64,000 nucleotides of DNA from Brumimicrobium sp033722555 (GTDB lineage Bacteria > Bacteroidota > Bacteroidia > Flavobacteriales_D > Crocinitomicaceae). The notes under the pieces are model-generated. The model was not told where the DNA came from, ran no database searches, and saw only the letters and a list, made by a program, of their open reading frames with translations. Position numbers and translations under genes: made by a program. Numbering within the stretch: the first letter of the stretch is position 1; every line of letters starts with the position of its first letter. The stretch spans positions 1 to 64,000 of the forward strand of contig JAWVYS010000007.1 in assembly GCA_033722555.1 (NCBI GenBank), written 5' to 3'. Positions 8,419 to 17,963 of this stretch are shown in pieces.

Positions 8419-8426
8419 TAACTTTG
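8419..8426 (+). promoter_or_regulatory. -7 box TAACTTTG before the AlbA_2 gene
   Basis: An exact TAnnTTTG match, beginning 3 bp after the aroE stop and ending 17 bp before the TTG start at 8444. It argues that the downstream gene has its own promoter and that translation begins at or after 8444. Confidence 0.45.
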
Positions 8427-8443
8427 TATAAACTGTTCTACCC

Positions 8444-9091
8444 TTGGATATTCTTAAATCATACATACGCGAAGGTGAGCATCAGACGCAGGATTTCAAA
8501 TTCAGGGTGGACGATGCGCGAAAAATAGCCCGCACACTTGCTGCCTTCGCGAATACGGATGGCGGGAGACTTTTAATCGGTGTGAAGGATAACGGGAAAG
8601 TCGTTGGTGTCAACCCTGAAGAAGAGTTTCATGTGATTCAGGGAGCAGCTACCGTGTTTTGCAGGCCTGAGATCCCGGTATTAACCAATGTACTACAAGA
8701 CGAACATAAACTGGTTCTTGAGGTAATTATCGCTCCCAGTTCAGAAAAGCCCGTAAGGGCTCAGGATGAGCAGGGAAGATGGAAAACCTACGTGCGTCGG
8801 GGAGACCACACCTTGCTTGCTAACAAGATCCTGATCGGTGTTTGGAAACAGACGAAAAAAGAAAAGAGTCGTCCACAGAAATTCGCTGAAGAAGAACAAC
8901 TTTTAATCAACACAGTCAAGGAGCAGGAAAAGGTTACCTTAAGCAAGCTTTATCGCTTGACCGGGCTGAATAAATCTGTGGTAGACAGGTTGCTCATTCT
9001 TTTCATTACCTGGGATCTTATCCAGATGGATATCACCGAGGAAGGAACCTATTATTCGCTGAGGGAGGAAAGGAATTCCGGTGATTCTTAA
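8444..9091 (+). CDS. AlbA_2 (Schlafen-type) domain protein, putative nucleic-acid-binding regulator
   Basis: A 215-residue protein. The N-terminal half (about 10-125) is an AlbA_2 domain: E-x-Q-x-x-DFKF, ARTLAAFANTDGGRLLIGVKDNG, then RRGDHTLLA. The C-terminal part (about 145-205) looks like a winged helix. This group is often annotated as ATP-binding or transcriptional regulator; its real activity is poorly known. The start is taken as TTG at 8444, since no ATG precedes the conserved core and a promoter box lies just upstream, but it is uncertain. It follows aroE by 27 bp. Confidence 0.72.
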   Translation: MDILKSYIREGEHQTQDFKFRVDDARKIARTLAAFANTDGGRLLIGVKDNGKVVGVNPEEEFHVIQGAATVFCRPEIPVLTNVLQDEHKLVLEVIIAPSSEKPVRAQDEQGRWKTYVRRGDHTLLANKILIGVWKQTKKEKSRPQKFAEEEQLLINTVKEQEKVTLSKLYRLTGLNKSVVDRLLILFITWDLIQMDITEEGTYYSLREERNSGDS

Positions 9092-9108
9092 AGAAGGTTT
9101 TAACTACG

Positions 9109-9621
9109 TCACTTATTCAGGTTGAATTCAATGGTTTCGAAGACTACCGCACCTTCTGCACGCGTTATCTTGAAAATTTTATCGTATTCATTCGCATCAA
9201 GTTCTGATTGATCCGTTTCCGCTCCGAGTGCTCTGGCAATGGGGAAGATGTTGTTGCTGTGTCCGCAAATGACGAAATTACCTTTCAAATCCTTGATTGA
9301 GTCCACCATCGGTTCCCAGTTTCCCCAATCATAAATATGTATTTCACTGCCGAATTCCTTTGCCAGGGGTTGAACTGTTTTTCGGTTTCGTTCAAAAGGG
9401 GTTGTATAAATATATTTTAGCTTTTGTTCCTCAATCATTTGAGGTAACTGCTGTGCCCGTTGCTTGCCTTTGTCGGTGAGGGGAGGGTCATCGTGGTTCA
9501 CGGTGGTGTCTTTTTCCGCATGCCTGACAAGATAAATTACCGTTTTATCTGCAGGGTATTTGCAGGAGAATCCCGATGACAGAAGTAAGAAAAGGGAAAT
9601 AAAATAAAAAAGCCGCATCAT
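9109..9621 (-). CDS. Histidine phosphatase family lipoprotein
   Basis: A 170-residue protein with a signal peptide ending in an SGFSC lipobox (Cys at about 20), so it is a predicted lipoprotein. The phosphatase core has the LVRHAE motif with the phospho-accepting histidine, PPLTDKGKQRAQQL, the YTTPFERNRKT segment and the second catalytic histidine in ICGHSNN. This is a short SixA/PhoE-type histidine phosphatase, here outside the cytoplasm. The substrate is unknown. It is transcribed divergently from the oligopeptidase gene with a 54-bp spacer. Confidence 0.8.
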   Translation of the reverse strand: MMRLFYFISLFLLLSSGFSCKYPADKTVIYLVRHAEKDTTVNHDDPPLTDKGKQRAQQLPQMIEEQKLKYIYTTPFERNRKTVQPLAKEFGSEIHIYDWGNWEPMVDSIKDLKGNFVICGHSNNIFPIARALGAETDQSELDANEYDKIFKITRAEGAVVFETIEFNLNK

Positions 9622-9675
9622 AATGATTTTTGTTTGCTTAAAATACTAAATTCGTTTTTAAAGAACCCGGGACAA

Positions 9676-11838
9676 ATGTCAAAAATATTTATATTAACAC
9701 TCAGCGGAATTATTTTGCTGGGTTGTACAGAATCAAAAACCACAATGACTAAAAAGCGATTAGAGGAGCCGAAAGCAGAAAAAATAGCTTATGAATTTTA
9801 TGACCATGGAGACCTTCGGGTAGACAATTATTTCTGGATGCGCTTAAGCGACGAACAGAAGGAGGCCGTTAATCCGGATGAACAAACCCGCAAGGTTGTT
9901 GCTTATCTGGAGGCAGAAAATAGTTATCTGAAGGAATCGATGAAGCATACCGAGGCCTTGCAGGAGAAGCTTTATAGAGAGATCGTAGCAAGGATTGAGC
10001 AAAAGGATGAATCAGTTCCTGTTGAAAAAAAGGGTTATCTCTATTATCAAAAGTACGAGGAAGGAGAAGACTATCCCCTCTATATCCGGAAGGAAGTAAA
10101 GGAATCAGCTGCCAAGGAGGAAATCATGCTCGAAGGTCCGAAAATGGCGAAAGGACATGCTTATTTCAGCATAGGCGGTCAGTCGGTGAGTCCTGACAAT
10201 AACTTTCTCGTTTACGGTGTAGATACTGTTTCCAGAAGACAGTATACCCTTGCTGTCAAAGACCTTCGGTCGGGAAAAATATTGAAAGATGTCATACCTA
10301 ATACCACAGGAGGAGCAGTTTGGGCGAATGACAATAAGACATTGTTCTATACGCGAAAAGATCCGGTTACCCTGCGTTCTTACAGGGTGTATAAACATGT
10401 TTTGGGCACGGATCCCGATAAAGATGAGCTCGTTTTTGAGGAAAAAGATGAAACATTTAGCTGTGATGTAAAGAAATCGAAATCGGATAAATATATCATG
10501 ATTGGAAGTTATCAAACCTTGTCGTCTGAGGTTAGGGTACTGGACGCCGACAATCCGTCCGGATCATGGAAAATTATACAGCCCAGAGAGCGCAATCTTG
10601 AATATTCCATAGCCCACTATGGAGATCATTTCTACATTGTTACTAATCTCGATGCAAAGAATTTCAGGCTGATGAAAACCCCTTTGAATGCCACTGAAAA
10701 GTCAAACTGGAAGGAGGTAATTCCGCATCGAAAGGATGTACTCGTCGAAGATATTGAGATTTTTAAAAATTTCCTTGTGGTAGAAGAGCGGGCCAAAGGG
10801 TTAACACGTATACGTATCATGCCCTGGGGAGGAAAAAATGAGCATTATATTTCCTTCGACGAACCTGCTTATACTGTTTCTGCGATGCAGAATCCGGAGT
10901 TTGATACAGAAAAATTGCGATTCGCTTACACTTCTTTAACTACCCCAAATTCAGTGTATGATTACAACATGCAAAGCAGGGAAAGAGAACTGAAGAAGCA
11001 GACCAAGGTTCTTGATCCTTCCTTTTCACCGGACAACTATGTTTCGGAGCGCATGTTTGCCACGGCCTCGGATGGTGCTCAGGTACCTATTTCGCTCGTT
11101 TATCGTAAAGGACTCAAAAAGGATGGCAGTAATCCATTGCTACTTTATGGTTATGGTTCCTACGGTTACAGCATGGATCCTTATTTCAGTTCGGTTCGAT
11201 TAAGCTTGCTTGACAGGGGATTTGTGTTTGCCATTGCTCATATCCGCGGAGGCGAAGAGATGGGTCGTGAATGGTATGAGAACGGTAAGTTATTACAAAA
11301 GAAAAATACATTTACAGATTTTATTCAGTGTGGTGAGCATTTGATCGCACAGAAATTTACGTCAAAGGAACATTTATATGCTCAGGGAGGAAGTGCAGGA
11401 GGACTTCTGATGGGAGCGGTGATGAACATGCGGCCGGATTTATGGAACGGGATTATAGCGGGAGTACCTTTCGTTGATGTTGTTTCGACCATGCTGGATG
11501 AAAGCATTCCCTTAACCACGGGTGAATTTGATGAATGGGGTAATCCGAAGGACAAGGTGTACTATGATTACATGAAATCATATTCTCCATACGATAACAT
11601 TAAGCGTACCGATTACCCTCACTTGCTGATTACAACCGGATATTGGGACAGTCAGGTGCAATACTGGGAGCCGGCCAAATGGATTGCAAAGCTTCGTGAA
11701 CTTAGAACAAACGATAATCGTCTGTATATGTACTGTAATATGGATGTTGGCCACGGCGGTGCATCCGGAAGATTTGAGCGATATAAGGAAACGGCTCTGG
11801 AATATGCTTTCTTACTCGATTTAGAGGGGAAGGACTGA
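9676..11838 (+). CDS. ptrB: S9 family prolyl oligopeptidase / oligopeptidase B, lipoprotein
   Basis: A 720-residue serine peptidase of family S9A. The N-terminal part is the propeller domain (DNYFWMRL at the start is characteristic). The C-terminal alpha/beta-hydrolase has GGSAGGLL with nucleophile S573, followed by TGYWDSQVQYWEP and the GHGG histidine. The start at 9676 gives MSKIFILTLSGIILLGC, a lipoprotein signal with LGC lipobox. The in-frame TTG at 9634 would put 14 non-signal residues in front and is rejected. It cleaves short peptides after basic residues or proline, inferred from family. Similar surface or periplasmic S9 enzymes are common in peptide-feeding Bacteroidota. Confidence 0.87.
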   Translation: MSKIFILTLSGIILLGCTESKTTMTKKRLEEPKAEKIAYEFYDHGDLRVDNYFWMRLSDEQKEAVNPDEQTRKVVAYLEAENSYLKESMKHTEALQEKLYREIVARIEQKDESVPVEKKGYLYYQKYEEGEDYPLYIRKEVKESAAKEEIMLEGPKMAKGHAYFSIGGQSVSPDNNFLVYGVDTVSRRQYTLAVKDLRSGKILKDVIPNTTGGAVWANDNKTLFYTRKDPVTLRSYRVYKHVLGTDPDKDELVFEEKDETFSCDVKKSKSDKYIMIGSYQTLSSEVRVLDADNPSGSWKIIQPRERNLEYSIAHYGDHFYIVTNLDAKNFRLMKTPLNATEKSNWKEVIPHRKDVLVEDIEIFKNFLVVEERAKGLTRIRIMPWGGKNEHYISFDEPAYTVSAMQNPEFDTEKLRFAYTSLTTPNSVYDYNMQSRERELKKQTKVLDPSFSPDNYVSERMFATASDGAQVPISLVYRKGLKKDGSNPLLLYGYGSYGYSMDPYFSSVRLSLLDRGFVFAIAHIRGGEEMGREWYENGKLLQKKNTFTDFIQCGEHLIAQKFTSKEHLYAQGGSAGGLLMGAVMNMRPDLWNGIIAGVPFVDVVSTMLDESIPLTTGEFDEWGNPKDKVYYDYMKSYSPYDNIKRTDYPHLLITTGYWDSQVQYWEPAKWIAKLRELRTNDNRLYMYCNMDVGHGGASGRFERYKETALEYAFLLDLEGKD

Positions 11839-11847
11839 GGGGGAGGT

Positions 11848-11874
11848 TGGTTTTGGTCGTTGGCTGTTGGCTTT
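11848..11874 (+). repeat. Fragment of the three-hairpin repeat (head words only)
   Basis: GTTGGCTGTTGGCTT resembles the head of copies A and D but no hairpins follow. It lies directly behind the oligopeptidase stop, the same position relative to a gene end as the other copies. Confidence 0.4.
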
Positions 11875-12005
11875 CGTTCGTTAGTAAGGGACTGTTTTTA
11901 ACCTTGCGGCTCAAATCTGCTTTCTAAACAGGTAAAGAATCCTACTTGATATAAGTAATAAAGTCATTAAAGTTTTGTTAATCTGCTATCTAAGCTGTCA
12001 CCTCA

Positions 12006-12037
12006 TTGACGTTGTCTTCTTTTTTTGTTTAACTTTT
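12006..12037 (+). promoter_or_regulatory. Probable promoter of the fasciclin-repeat gene
   Basis: TTG at 12006-12008 and TAACTTTT at 12030-12037 are separated by 21 bp, close to the Bacteroidota TTG / TAnnTTTG pattern. This predicts an AT-rich leader of about 48 nt before the ATG at 12091. Confidence 0.4.
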
Positions 12038-12090
12038 AGAACTAAAAACTTAAACAAATGTTTTGAGATTAAACTTTAAAACATATTCAA

Positions 12091-14055
12091 ATGAAGACAC
12101 ATTTATTTAAAAATTTTAGAAATTTAGCTCTACTGAGTACAGGACTGATTATAGGTTCTCTCGGGTATGCTCAGACTACGGTTTATGATGTGATTGCGGC
12201 CAGTCCGAATCATACAACACTCAAAGCGGCTATCGATCAGGCCGGTTTAGATGTTACCCTGGATGACAATAACAGTACTTTTACAGTATTTGCTCCGGAC
12301 GACAATGCGATGAACGACCTTACTGCGGAGCTTGGAATAACAACTGCAGATTTACTTGCAGATCCAAACCTGGATCAGATCTTACTGTACCATGTATTGG
12401 GTGCTTCGGTGCAATCCTCCGGGATCAATAATGGTGACATTGTAACACCCTTAAATACGGCTAACACCCTTAAACTCACAGTTACAGGCATGGGAGACGT
12501 TTATGTTAACCAGGCAATGGTCAATGTACCTGATATTGCTGCTTCCAACGGATATGTACATTCTTTGGCCGCCGCTTTGCTGGAAGTTGAGACGGTTGCA
12601 GATGTTGCAATAGATAACGGTTTCACAATACTTACAGATGCCGTTGTCGAAGCGGAGTTGCTTCCTGCGTTAACAGATCCTTTTTCCAGCCTCACTGTTT
12701 TTGCACCTTCAGACGCAGCGTTTAACGCCGCATTAACAGAACTTGGAATTACCTCAGCAGATCTTTTAGCGAATCCAAACCTTCAGAATATCTTGTTGTA
12801 TCATGTATTGGGAGCAGATGTTCAGTCGAGTGATTTTACCAATGGAGACCTTGCTACCCCTTTGAATACAGCAAATACAATTAAGGTTACCGTTACCGGA
12901 GGAGGTGCTGTTTATGCTAATCAGGCGATGGTTGTAACACCAGACGTAACCGCTTCGAACGGACGTGTTCATGCCATTGATGCCGTGATTTTTGCAGTTG
13001 AAACAGTTGCTGATGTTGCTATAGATAACGGATTTAATATTCTGACAAGTGCGGTTATCGAGGCAGAATTACTTCCGGCTCTTACGGATCCATTTGCGAG
13101 TTTAACTGTTTTTGCCCCTTCAGATGCGGCGTTCAATGCAGCGTTGAATGAACTTGGAATTACAGCGAACGATTTACTGGCTGATCCGAATCTACCGAAC
13201 ATTCTCCTTTACCACGTACTTGGAGCAGAGGTTGCTTCATCCTCTTTAACGAACGGAGATCTTGCCACTCCGCTGAATACCGCGAATACAATCAAAATTA
13301 CGGTTACAGGTGGTGGAGACGTTTACGCCAATCAGGCGATGGTAGAAATGGCGGATGTTATGGCAGATAACGGAATTGTTCATGCCATTGATCAGGTTAT
13401 CCTGACAAATGAAACAGTTGTTGACGCAGCGATAGACAATGGGTTTACAATTTTGACCGATGCTGTAATTGAAGCAGAACTTGTACCGGCATTGAGTGAT
13501 CCCTTTGCTCAGTTTACAGTTTTTGCTCCGACAGATGCAGCGTTTAATGCTTTTCTAACCGCTCAGGGAATCACAGCTGCCGATCTGCTTGCGGATCCAA
13601 ATCTTCAGAACATTTTGCTTTACCATACGCTCGGGACTGAGGTGTTGTCCGGTGATCTTACCAACGGACCAGTAACTACGTTAAACGGAGATGATGTGGT
13701 CATCGATCTGAGTTCAGGTGTAATGGTTAACGACGCTAATGTTGTAACGGCTGATGTTGATCAGGACAACGGTGTTGTGCATGCGATCGATAAAGTCCTG
13801 GATCCTTCTGTAGCGAGTCTGGAGAATATTGAAGCTACTTCAGTTAAGGTATTCCCTAATCCCGCTGCTGATTATATAACAATAGACGGTATTGATAAGG
13901 GAAATTATACTGTAACAAGCGCAACCGGAGCTCAGGTTCTGGATGGACAACTTGCTCCGAATGCGATAAATGTTTCTGCGCTTGAAAAAGGTACCTACAT
14001 AATCACCATCACCAATGAAAAAGGAACTTACATCAACAGGTTGGTAAAATTGTAA
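12091..14055 (+). CDS. Secreted protein with four fasciclin (FAS1) domains and a type IX secretion C-terminal signal
   Basis: A 654-residue protein. A Sec signal peptide covers about residues 1-27 (cleavage after GYAQ). Four tandem FAS1 domains follow, each with the F-T-V-F-A-P-(S/T)-D-A-A-F start and the LLYH(V/T)LG motif. The FAS1 units repeat every 411 bp (137 codons) with strong DNA similarity. The last about 75 residues form a Por secretion-type sorting domain: VFPNPAADYITI, then G-N-Y-T-V, ending KGTYIITITNEKG and RLVKL. FAS1 domains serve in adhesion, so this is probably a surface adhesin exported by the type IX system. It is monocistronic with a strong terminator behind it. Confidence 0.9.
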   Translation: MKTHLFKNFRNLALLSTGLIIGSLGYAQTTVYDVIAASPNHTTLKAAIDQAGLDVTLDDNNSTFTVFAPDDNAMNDLTAELGITTADLLADPNLDQILLYHVLGASVQSSGINNGDIVTPLNTANTLKLTVTGMGDVYVNQAMVNVPDIAASNGYVHSLAAALLEVETVADVAIDNGFTILTDAVVEAELLPALTDPFSSLTVFAPSDAAFNAALTELGITSADLLANPNLQNILLYHVLGADVQSSDFTNGDLATPLNTANTIKVTVTGGGAVYANQAMVVTPDVTASNGRVHAIDAVIFAVETVADVAIDNGFNILTSAVIEAELLPALTDPFASLTVFAPSDAAFNAALNELGITANDLLADPNLPNILLYHVLGAEVASSSLTNGDLATPLNTANTIKITVTGGGDVYANQAMVEMADVMADNGIVHAIDQVILTNETVVDAAIDNGFTILTDAVIEAELVPALSDPFAQFTVFAPTDAAFNAFLTAQGITAADLLADPNLQNILLYHTLGTEVLSGDLTNGPVTTLNGDDVVIDLSSGVMVNDANVVTADVDQDNGVVHAIDKVLDPSVASLENIEATSVKVFPNPAADYITIDGIDKGNYTVTSATGAQVLDGQLAPNAINVSALEKGTYIITITNEKGTYINRLVKL

Positions 14056-14091
14056 GTTATTTCTTCATAATTCAATTCTATTTTTTTGGTA

Positions 14092-14128
14092 GAAGGTCGT
14101 TCCTTTGTGGGACGACCTTCTTTTTTTT
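14092..14128 (+). terminator. Intrinsic terminator after the fasciclin-repeat gene
   Basis: A perfect 9-bp stem GAAGGTCGT (14092-14100) / ACGACCTTC (14112-14120) with an 11-nt loop, followed directly by eight T. It lies 37 bp after the stop codon. Confidence 0.92.
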
Positions 14129-14188
14129 CGTGGTGGACCTTGGGAGGCACCTAACAATTGTTATTTTTACAGAAAGATAAAACTAAAA

Positions 14189-15256
14189 ATGGCAGGAAAT
14201 TCAATCGGACAAGTCTTTCGCCTTTCAACTTTCGGAGAATCGCACGGTTTTGCCATAGGTGGTGTTATAGACGGAGTTCCGGCTAATTTTCCCATCGATG
14301 AAGAATTCGTTCAAAATGAGCTCGACCGGAGAAGACCCGGTCAGTCAGAGGTAGTCACACAAAGGAAAGAATCGGACACTGTTCAGTTTTTGTCGGGTAT
14401 TTTTGAAGGAAAGACAACCGGTGCACCGATTGGGTTTACGATTCTGAACGAAAATCAGAAATCGAAAGATTATGACCACCTCAAGGATGTTTTCAGACCT
14501 TCTCATGCCGATTTAACCTATGATAAAAAATACGGACACCGGGATTATCGGGGAGGGGGTCGTTCGAGTGCACGTGAAACAGCCTCTCGTGTAGTGGCCG
14601 GTGCTATCGCAAAACAGTTTTTATCGACCAGGGGAATATCGGTCAATGCCTATGTGGAGCAGATCGGTAAAATTCAGGTACCTCCCAGCATAGAAGTAGA
14701 TTATTCCGTTGTAGAAAGCAACATTGTTCGGTGTCCTGAACCTGAAATTGCTCTGCGAATGATCGAATTTCTTAAAGAAGTACGGAAAAAAGGAGATACA
14801 GTAGGGGGGATCATACAATGCAGGATTTCAGGTGTAACCCCGGGACTTGGTGAACCCGTATTTGATAAATTGCACGCTGATCTCGGAAAGGCTATGCTAT
14901 CAATCAATGCCGTAAAAGGATTTGAAATAGGTTCAGGATTTTTTGGTGCCGAGATGTTTGGCAGTGAGCACAACGATGTTATACAGGAAGACGGATCCAC
15001 CAAGACGAATCACAGCGGAGGAATACAAGGAGGAATATCCAACGGTGAGCAAATCACGATGCGCATCGCCTTTAAACCTGTTGCAACGCTAATGCGTTCT
15101 CAGGAAAGTATCAATCGTTCAGGAGATAAGGTAGTTGTCGCCGGCAAAGGAAGACATGATCCGTGCGTAGTACCGAGAGCCGTGGTGATTGTTGAGTCGA
15201 TGGCTGCTATTATCCTGATGGATCATTATTTGAGAAATAAAACAACACAGTTTTAA
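14189..15256 (+). CDS. aroC: Chorismate synthase
   Basis: AroC converts 5-enolpyruvylshikimate 3-phosphate to chorismate with reduced FMN. The 355-residue protein has the start GNSIGQVFRLSTFGESHG, then DRRRPGQS, the GHRDYRGGGRSSARETASRV signature, GSEHND, and the C-terminal RHDPCVVPRAVVIVESM. The ATG at 14189 is chosen since homology begins at MAGNSIG. An upstream in-frame ATG at 14105 lies inside the preceding terminator. It is followed 3 bp later by the symporter gene and is probably co-transcribed with it. Confidence 0.95.
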   Translation: MAGNSIGQVFRLSTFGESHGFAIGGVIDGVPANFPIDEEFVQNELDRRRPGQSEVVTQRKESDTVQFLSGIFEGKTTGAPIGFTILNENQKSKDYDHLKDVFRPSHADLTYDKKYGHRDYRGGGRSSARETASRVVAGAIAKQFLSTRGISVNAYVEQIGKIQVPPSIEVDYSVVESNIVRCPEPEIALRMIEFLKEVRKKGDTVGGIIQCRISGVTPGLGEPVFDKLHADLGKAMLSINAVKGFEIGSGFFGAEMFGSEHNDVIQEDGSTKTNHSGGIQGGISNGEQITMRIAFKPVATLMRSQESINRSGDKVVVAGKGRHDPCVVPRAVVIVESMAAIILMDHYLRNKTTQF

Positions 15257-15259
15257 TAT

Positions 15260-16636
15260 ATGGGAAAGAAGAAAAAAGGCATGGCCTTGCACTGGAAGAT
15301 ACTGATAGGAATGGCCCTCGGGGTTCTTTTCAGTCTGTTATTGCTCAGCACACCGTGGGGAGCGGAAATGACTAAGATAAAGGTAAAAGGTGTGGAAACC
15401 GACATCACGCGGGCAGGGCTTTTTGTTCGTGACTGGATAAAACCATTCGGTAACATGTTTATCAATGCCTTAAAACTGATAGCCGTTCCACTGATCTTGG
15501 CATCCCTGATCAAGGGAGTTTCCGACCTTAAGGATATAGCCAAACTGTCGAAAATGGGTCTTCGAACAATTTCACTTTACGTAGGGACAACGGTCTTAGC
15601 AGTATGTATAGGACTCATTATAGTGAATATCGTGAAACCTGGTAAATCGATCACGGCAGAGACCAGAGACAATCTTATAGCGAGTTACAGCGGTGAGGCC
15701 GGCTCAAAGATTACAGACGCCGAGAAACAGAAAGAGGCCGGTCCGCTTCAGGCACTTGAAGACCTGATACCCGAAAATATTTTTGCTGCAGCCGGAGACA
15801 ATGGTAATATGTTGCAGGTAATCGTTTTTGCCATATTTTTCGGTATAGGCTTAATTCTCATTCCTGAAGAACAGTCACGGCCCGTTAAAGCCTTTTTCGA
15901 CGGGTTTAACGAGGTCATTCTCAAACTGATTGATCTTATCATGCTGGCGGCCCCTGTCGGTGTATTTGCGCTTCTGGCTTCCCTGGTGGTTGAAGCCCCG
16001 AGTGCCGATCTTTTTGTTGCGTTACTTTGGTATTCGGTCAGTGTGATCATAGGTCTTGCATTGATGATTCTCGTTTACTGCCTTCTGGTCTATATTTTCT
16101 CGGGGAAAACACCGAAATTCTTTCTCAATGGAATAGCTCCGGCACAGTTACTGGCCTTTAGTACGAGTTCTTCCGCAGCCACTCTGCCGGTTACCATGGA
16201 AAGGGTAGAGGAGCATCTGGGTGTTGACAGGGAGGTTACGAGCTTTGTGTTACCCATCGGAGCAACAATCAATATGGACGGAACGAGTTTGTATCAGGCG
16301 GTTGCAGCCATATTTATCGCTCAAGCTTTCGGTATGAATCTGGATCTTTATGCTCAGCTGGGAATTATTGCTACGGCCACTCTTGCAAGTATAGGTTCTG
16401 CGGCCGTGCCGGGTGCCGGAATGGTGATGCTTGTGATCGTATTGGCACAGGCCGGTATTCCTGAAGCCGGGCTCGCGCTGATTTTTGCGATAGACAGACC
16501 GCTTGATATGCTCAGAACTACTGTCAACGTTACGGGAGATGCTGCAGTTTCCCTTCTGATAGGAAAGTCGGTGAATAAAGTTTCAGAACCGGTGGTGAAA
16601 GAATGGGATGATAACTATCCTCCTCATAGCGATTAA
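15260..16636 (+). CDS. Dicarboxylate/amino-acid:cation symporter (DAACS family)
   Basis: A 458-residue sodium- or proton-coupled transporter of the glutamate/C4-dicarboxylate family, in the cytoplasmic membrane. Hallmarks are the serine-rich re-entrant loop FSTSSSAATLP, the TM7 motif GATINMDGTSLYQ and the HP2-like SIGSAAVPGAG loop, with RPLDMLRTTVNVTGDA near the C-terminus as in GltP/GltT/DctA proteins. A 50-residue polar stretch after TM3 (about 125-175) is larger than in E. coli GltP. The substrate (glutamate, aspartate or succinate-type acids) cannot be fixed. Confidence 0.9.
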   Translation: MGKKKKGMALHWKILIGMALGVLFSLLLLSTPWGAEMTKIKVKGVETDITRAGLFVRDWIKPFGNMFINALKLIAVPLILASLIKGVSDLKDIAKLSKMGLRTISLYVGTTVLAVCIGLIIVNIVKPGKSITAETRDNLIASYSGEAGSKITDAEKQKEAGPLQALEDLIPENIFAAAGDNGNMLQVIVFAIFFGIGLILIPEEQSRPVKAFFDGFNEVILKLIDLIMLAAPVGVFALLASLVVEAPSADLFVALLWYSVSVIIGLALMILVYCLLVYIFSGKTPKFFLNGIAPAQLLAFSTSSSAATLPVTMERVEEHLGVDREVTSFVLPIGATINMDGTSLYQAVAAIFIAQAFGMNLDLYAQLGIIATATLASIGSAAVPGAGMVMLVIVLAQAGIPEAGLALIFAIDRPLDMLRTTVNVTGDAAVSLLIGKSVNKVSEPVVKEWDDNYPPHSD

Positions 16637-16639
16637 GTG

Positions 16640-17014
16640 ATGTATAGTTTAAAGCTCATTGATCTCATTATTCAGGCGGTCGGATTTCTGACCGGAATGA
16701 CCTTGTATTTTGTCTTTGGGACTTACGGTTATTTATACTGGATCATGGCCAGCCTGAATGTTTACATTTTACTCAGTCTGATACTCCACATACTTGTAAT
16801 ACGTAAACAGGGCCTTTTTCGAAAAATATTTTTAATACTTTTCAGCGTGTGTTTTCTGGCCGGAGGTATTTATCTTCTTACGGGCGGAAGTTTTTCGAAA
16901 GTCAATTTTTTCCTTATACCCTTGTGCTTTCTTTTTTTCTTTCTCTACCTTGTTTTAACGGTGCTGGAATTTCAGGATGCAAAGTTGAAAGGAAGGGAAT
17001 CACTTGATTTTTGA
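16640..17014 (+). CDS. Small membrane protein of unknown function
   Basis: A 124-residue protein made of about four hydrophobic helices with short polar links and a charged C-terminal tail. No family was recognised. It starts 3 bp after the symporter stop (ATG at 16640; an adjacent GTG at 16637 is also in frame). The tight spacing suggests it belongs to the same operon. It ends 7 bp before the stop of the converging peptidase gene. Confidence 0.6.
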   Translation: MYSLKLIDLIIQAVGFLTGMTLYFVFGTYGYLYWIMASLNVYILLSLILHILVIRKQGLFRKIFLILFSVCFLAGGIYLLTGGSFSKVNFFLIPLCFLFFFLYLVLTVLEFQDAKLKGRESLDF

Positions 17015-17021
17015 ACAGGGA

Positions 17022-17963
17022 TCAGTTCATCTCCTTCATTAAAACTTTATATAGTTTTACCATTTGTTCAATGTCCTCAAAGAATACCTTTTCATCCGGA
17101 GAATGTACGTTATCTTCAGGAGCTCCGATGAAACACCAGTCGAAAGGAAGGTCAGATTTCTGGAGCATGGTTCCATCGCTACCTCCTGCTGATTCAACCT
17201 CCAACTGAAATTTAATACCGTTTTCACGAGCGATACGAATGATTTCGTTGAGATAGGTTCTGCGTGGTATTCCGCTGTCTCTCATAGAAATGGCAACACC
17301 ACCTGCATGGCGCACTCCTTCAGTTACCCATGTGATATCCGATATCAGCGCCTGACGCAAACCATATTTTTCATAGAGGAACCGTCCAAGAAAACCGACA
17401 GAGCCGCCGCCGTGCTCTTCATACGTTGAGAAAACAATCGCTCCATTCTCCAGCTCCTCAGCGACCTGGAGAGCATTCCATACACCTAACCGGTTATCGA
17501 GGTAAGGACTTTTTACCCATGTGTCGCTGGTTCTGAAATTTGCTTTGAAGGAAAGGTTTGTTCCCCGGTCAATCTGGCGATCGTATACATATTTCAAGGT
17601 TTTATTCCCCTGGTCGTCTTCAATAATCATCAGTTCTGTTTCTACATCGCCGTGGCTGTCTTTACCCACGAGAGGCGTACCGTCTATACTTTTCGGTCCA
17701 CCGATTTTGATGAGGTTTTTGTCATAGGCCGTGGTGTAACCAATGGTGTCGATATGCGCAAAAACGGCTGTTTTCGGTTTCCCGAATACCAGTATGAGGG
17801 CATCTTGAAATCCGTCACCATAGAACAGTTCGGGTTTGCTTTTCCAGGAAGAACGATTCTTATTTACATAATCGATAAGAAAATTTCGGATTTCACTTTC
17901 GTCTCCGGAAACTCCACGAATCTCCGTTAACTGCCTCAGAAGTTTTAATTTAGTATGTTCCAA
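17022..17963 (-). CDS. M20/M42-type metallopeptidase (glutamyl-aminopeptidase-like)
   Basis: A 313-residue co-catalytic zinc peptidase-like protein. Metal and catalytic motifs in order are AHIDT (H, D), SPYLDNRLG (bridging D), STYEEHGG (catalytic E and metal E), ISDITWV (D), and a C-terminal PEDNVHSPDE with the last histidine. This pattern fits the M42/glutamyl-aminopeptidase group. It is cytoplasmic, with no signal peptide. The start overlaps the end of yigZ by 14 bp, so the two genes are co-transcribed and perhaps translationally coupled. Confidence 0.78.
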   Translation of the reverse strand: MEHTKLKLLRQLTEIRGVSGDESEIRNFLIDYVNKNRSSWKSKPELFYGDGFQDALILVFGKPKTAVFAHIDTIGYTTAYDKNLIKIGGPKSIDGTPLVGKDSHGDVETELMIIEDDQGNKTLKYVYDRQIDRGTNLSFKANFRTSDTWVKSPYLDNRLGVWNALQVAEELENGAIVFSTYEEHGGGSVGFLGRFLYEKYGLRQALISDITWVTEGVRHAGGVAISMRDSGIPRRTYLNEIIRIARENGIKFQLEVESAGGSDGTMLQKSDLPFDWCFIGAPEDNVHSPDEKVFFEDIEQMVKLYKVLMKEMN

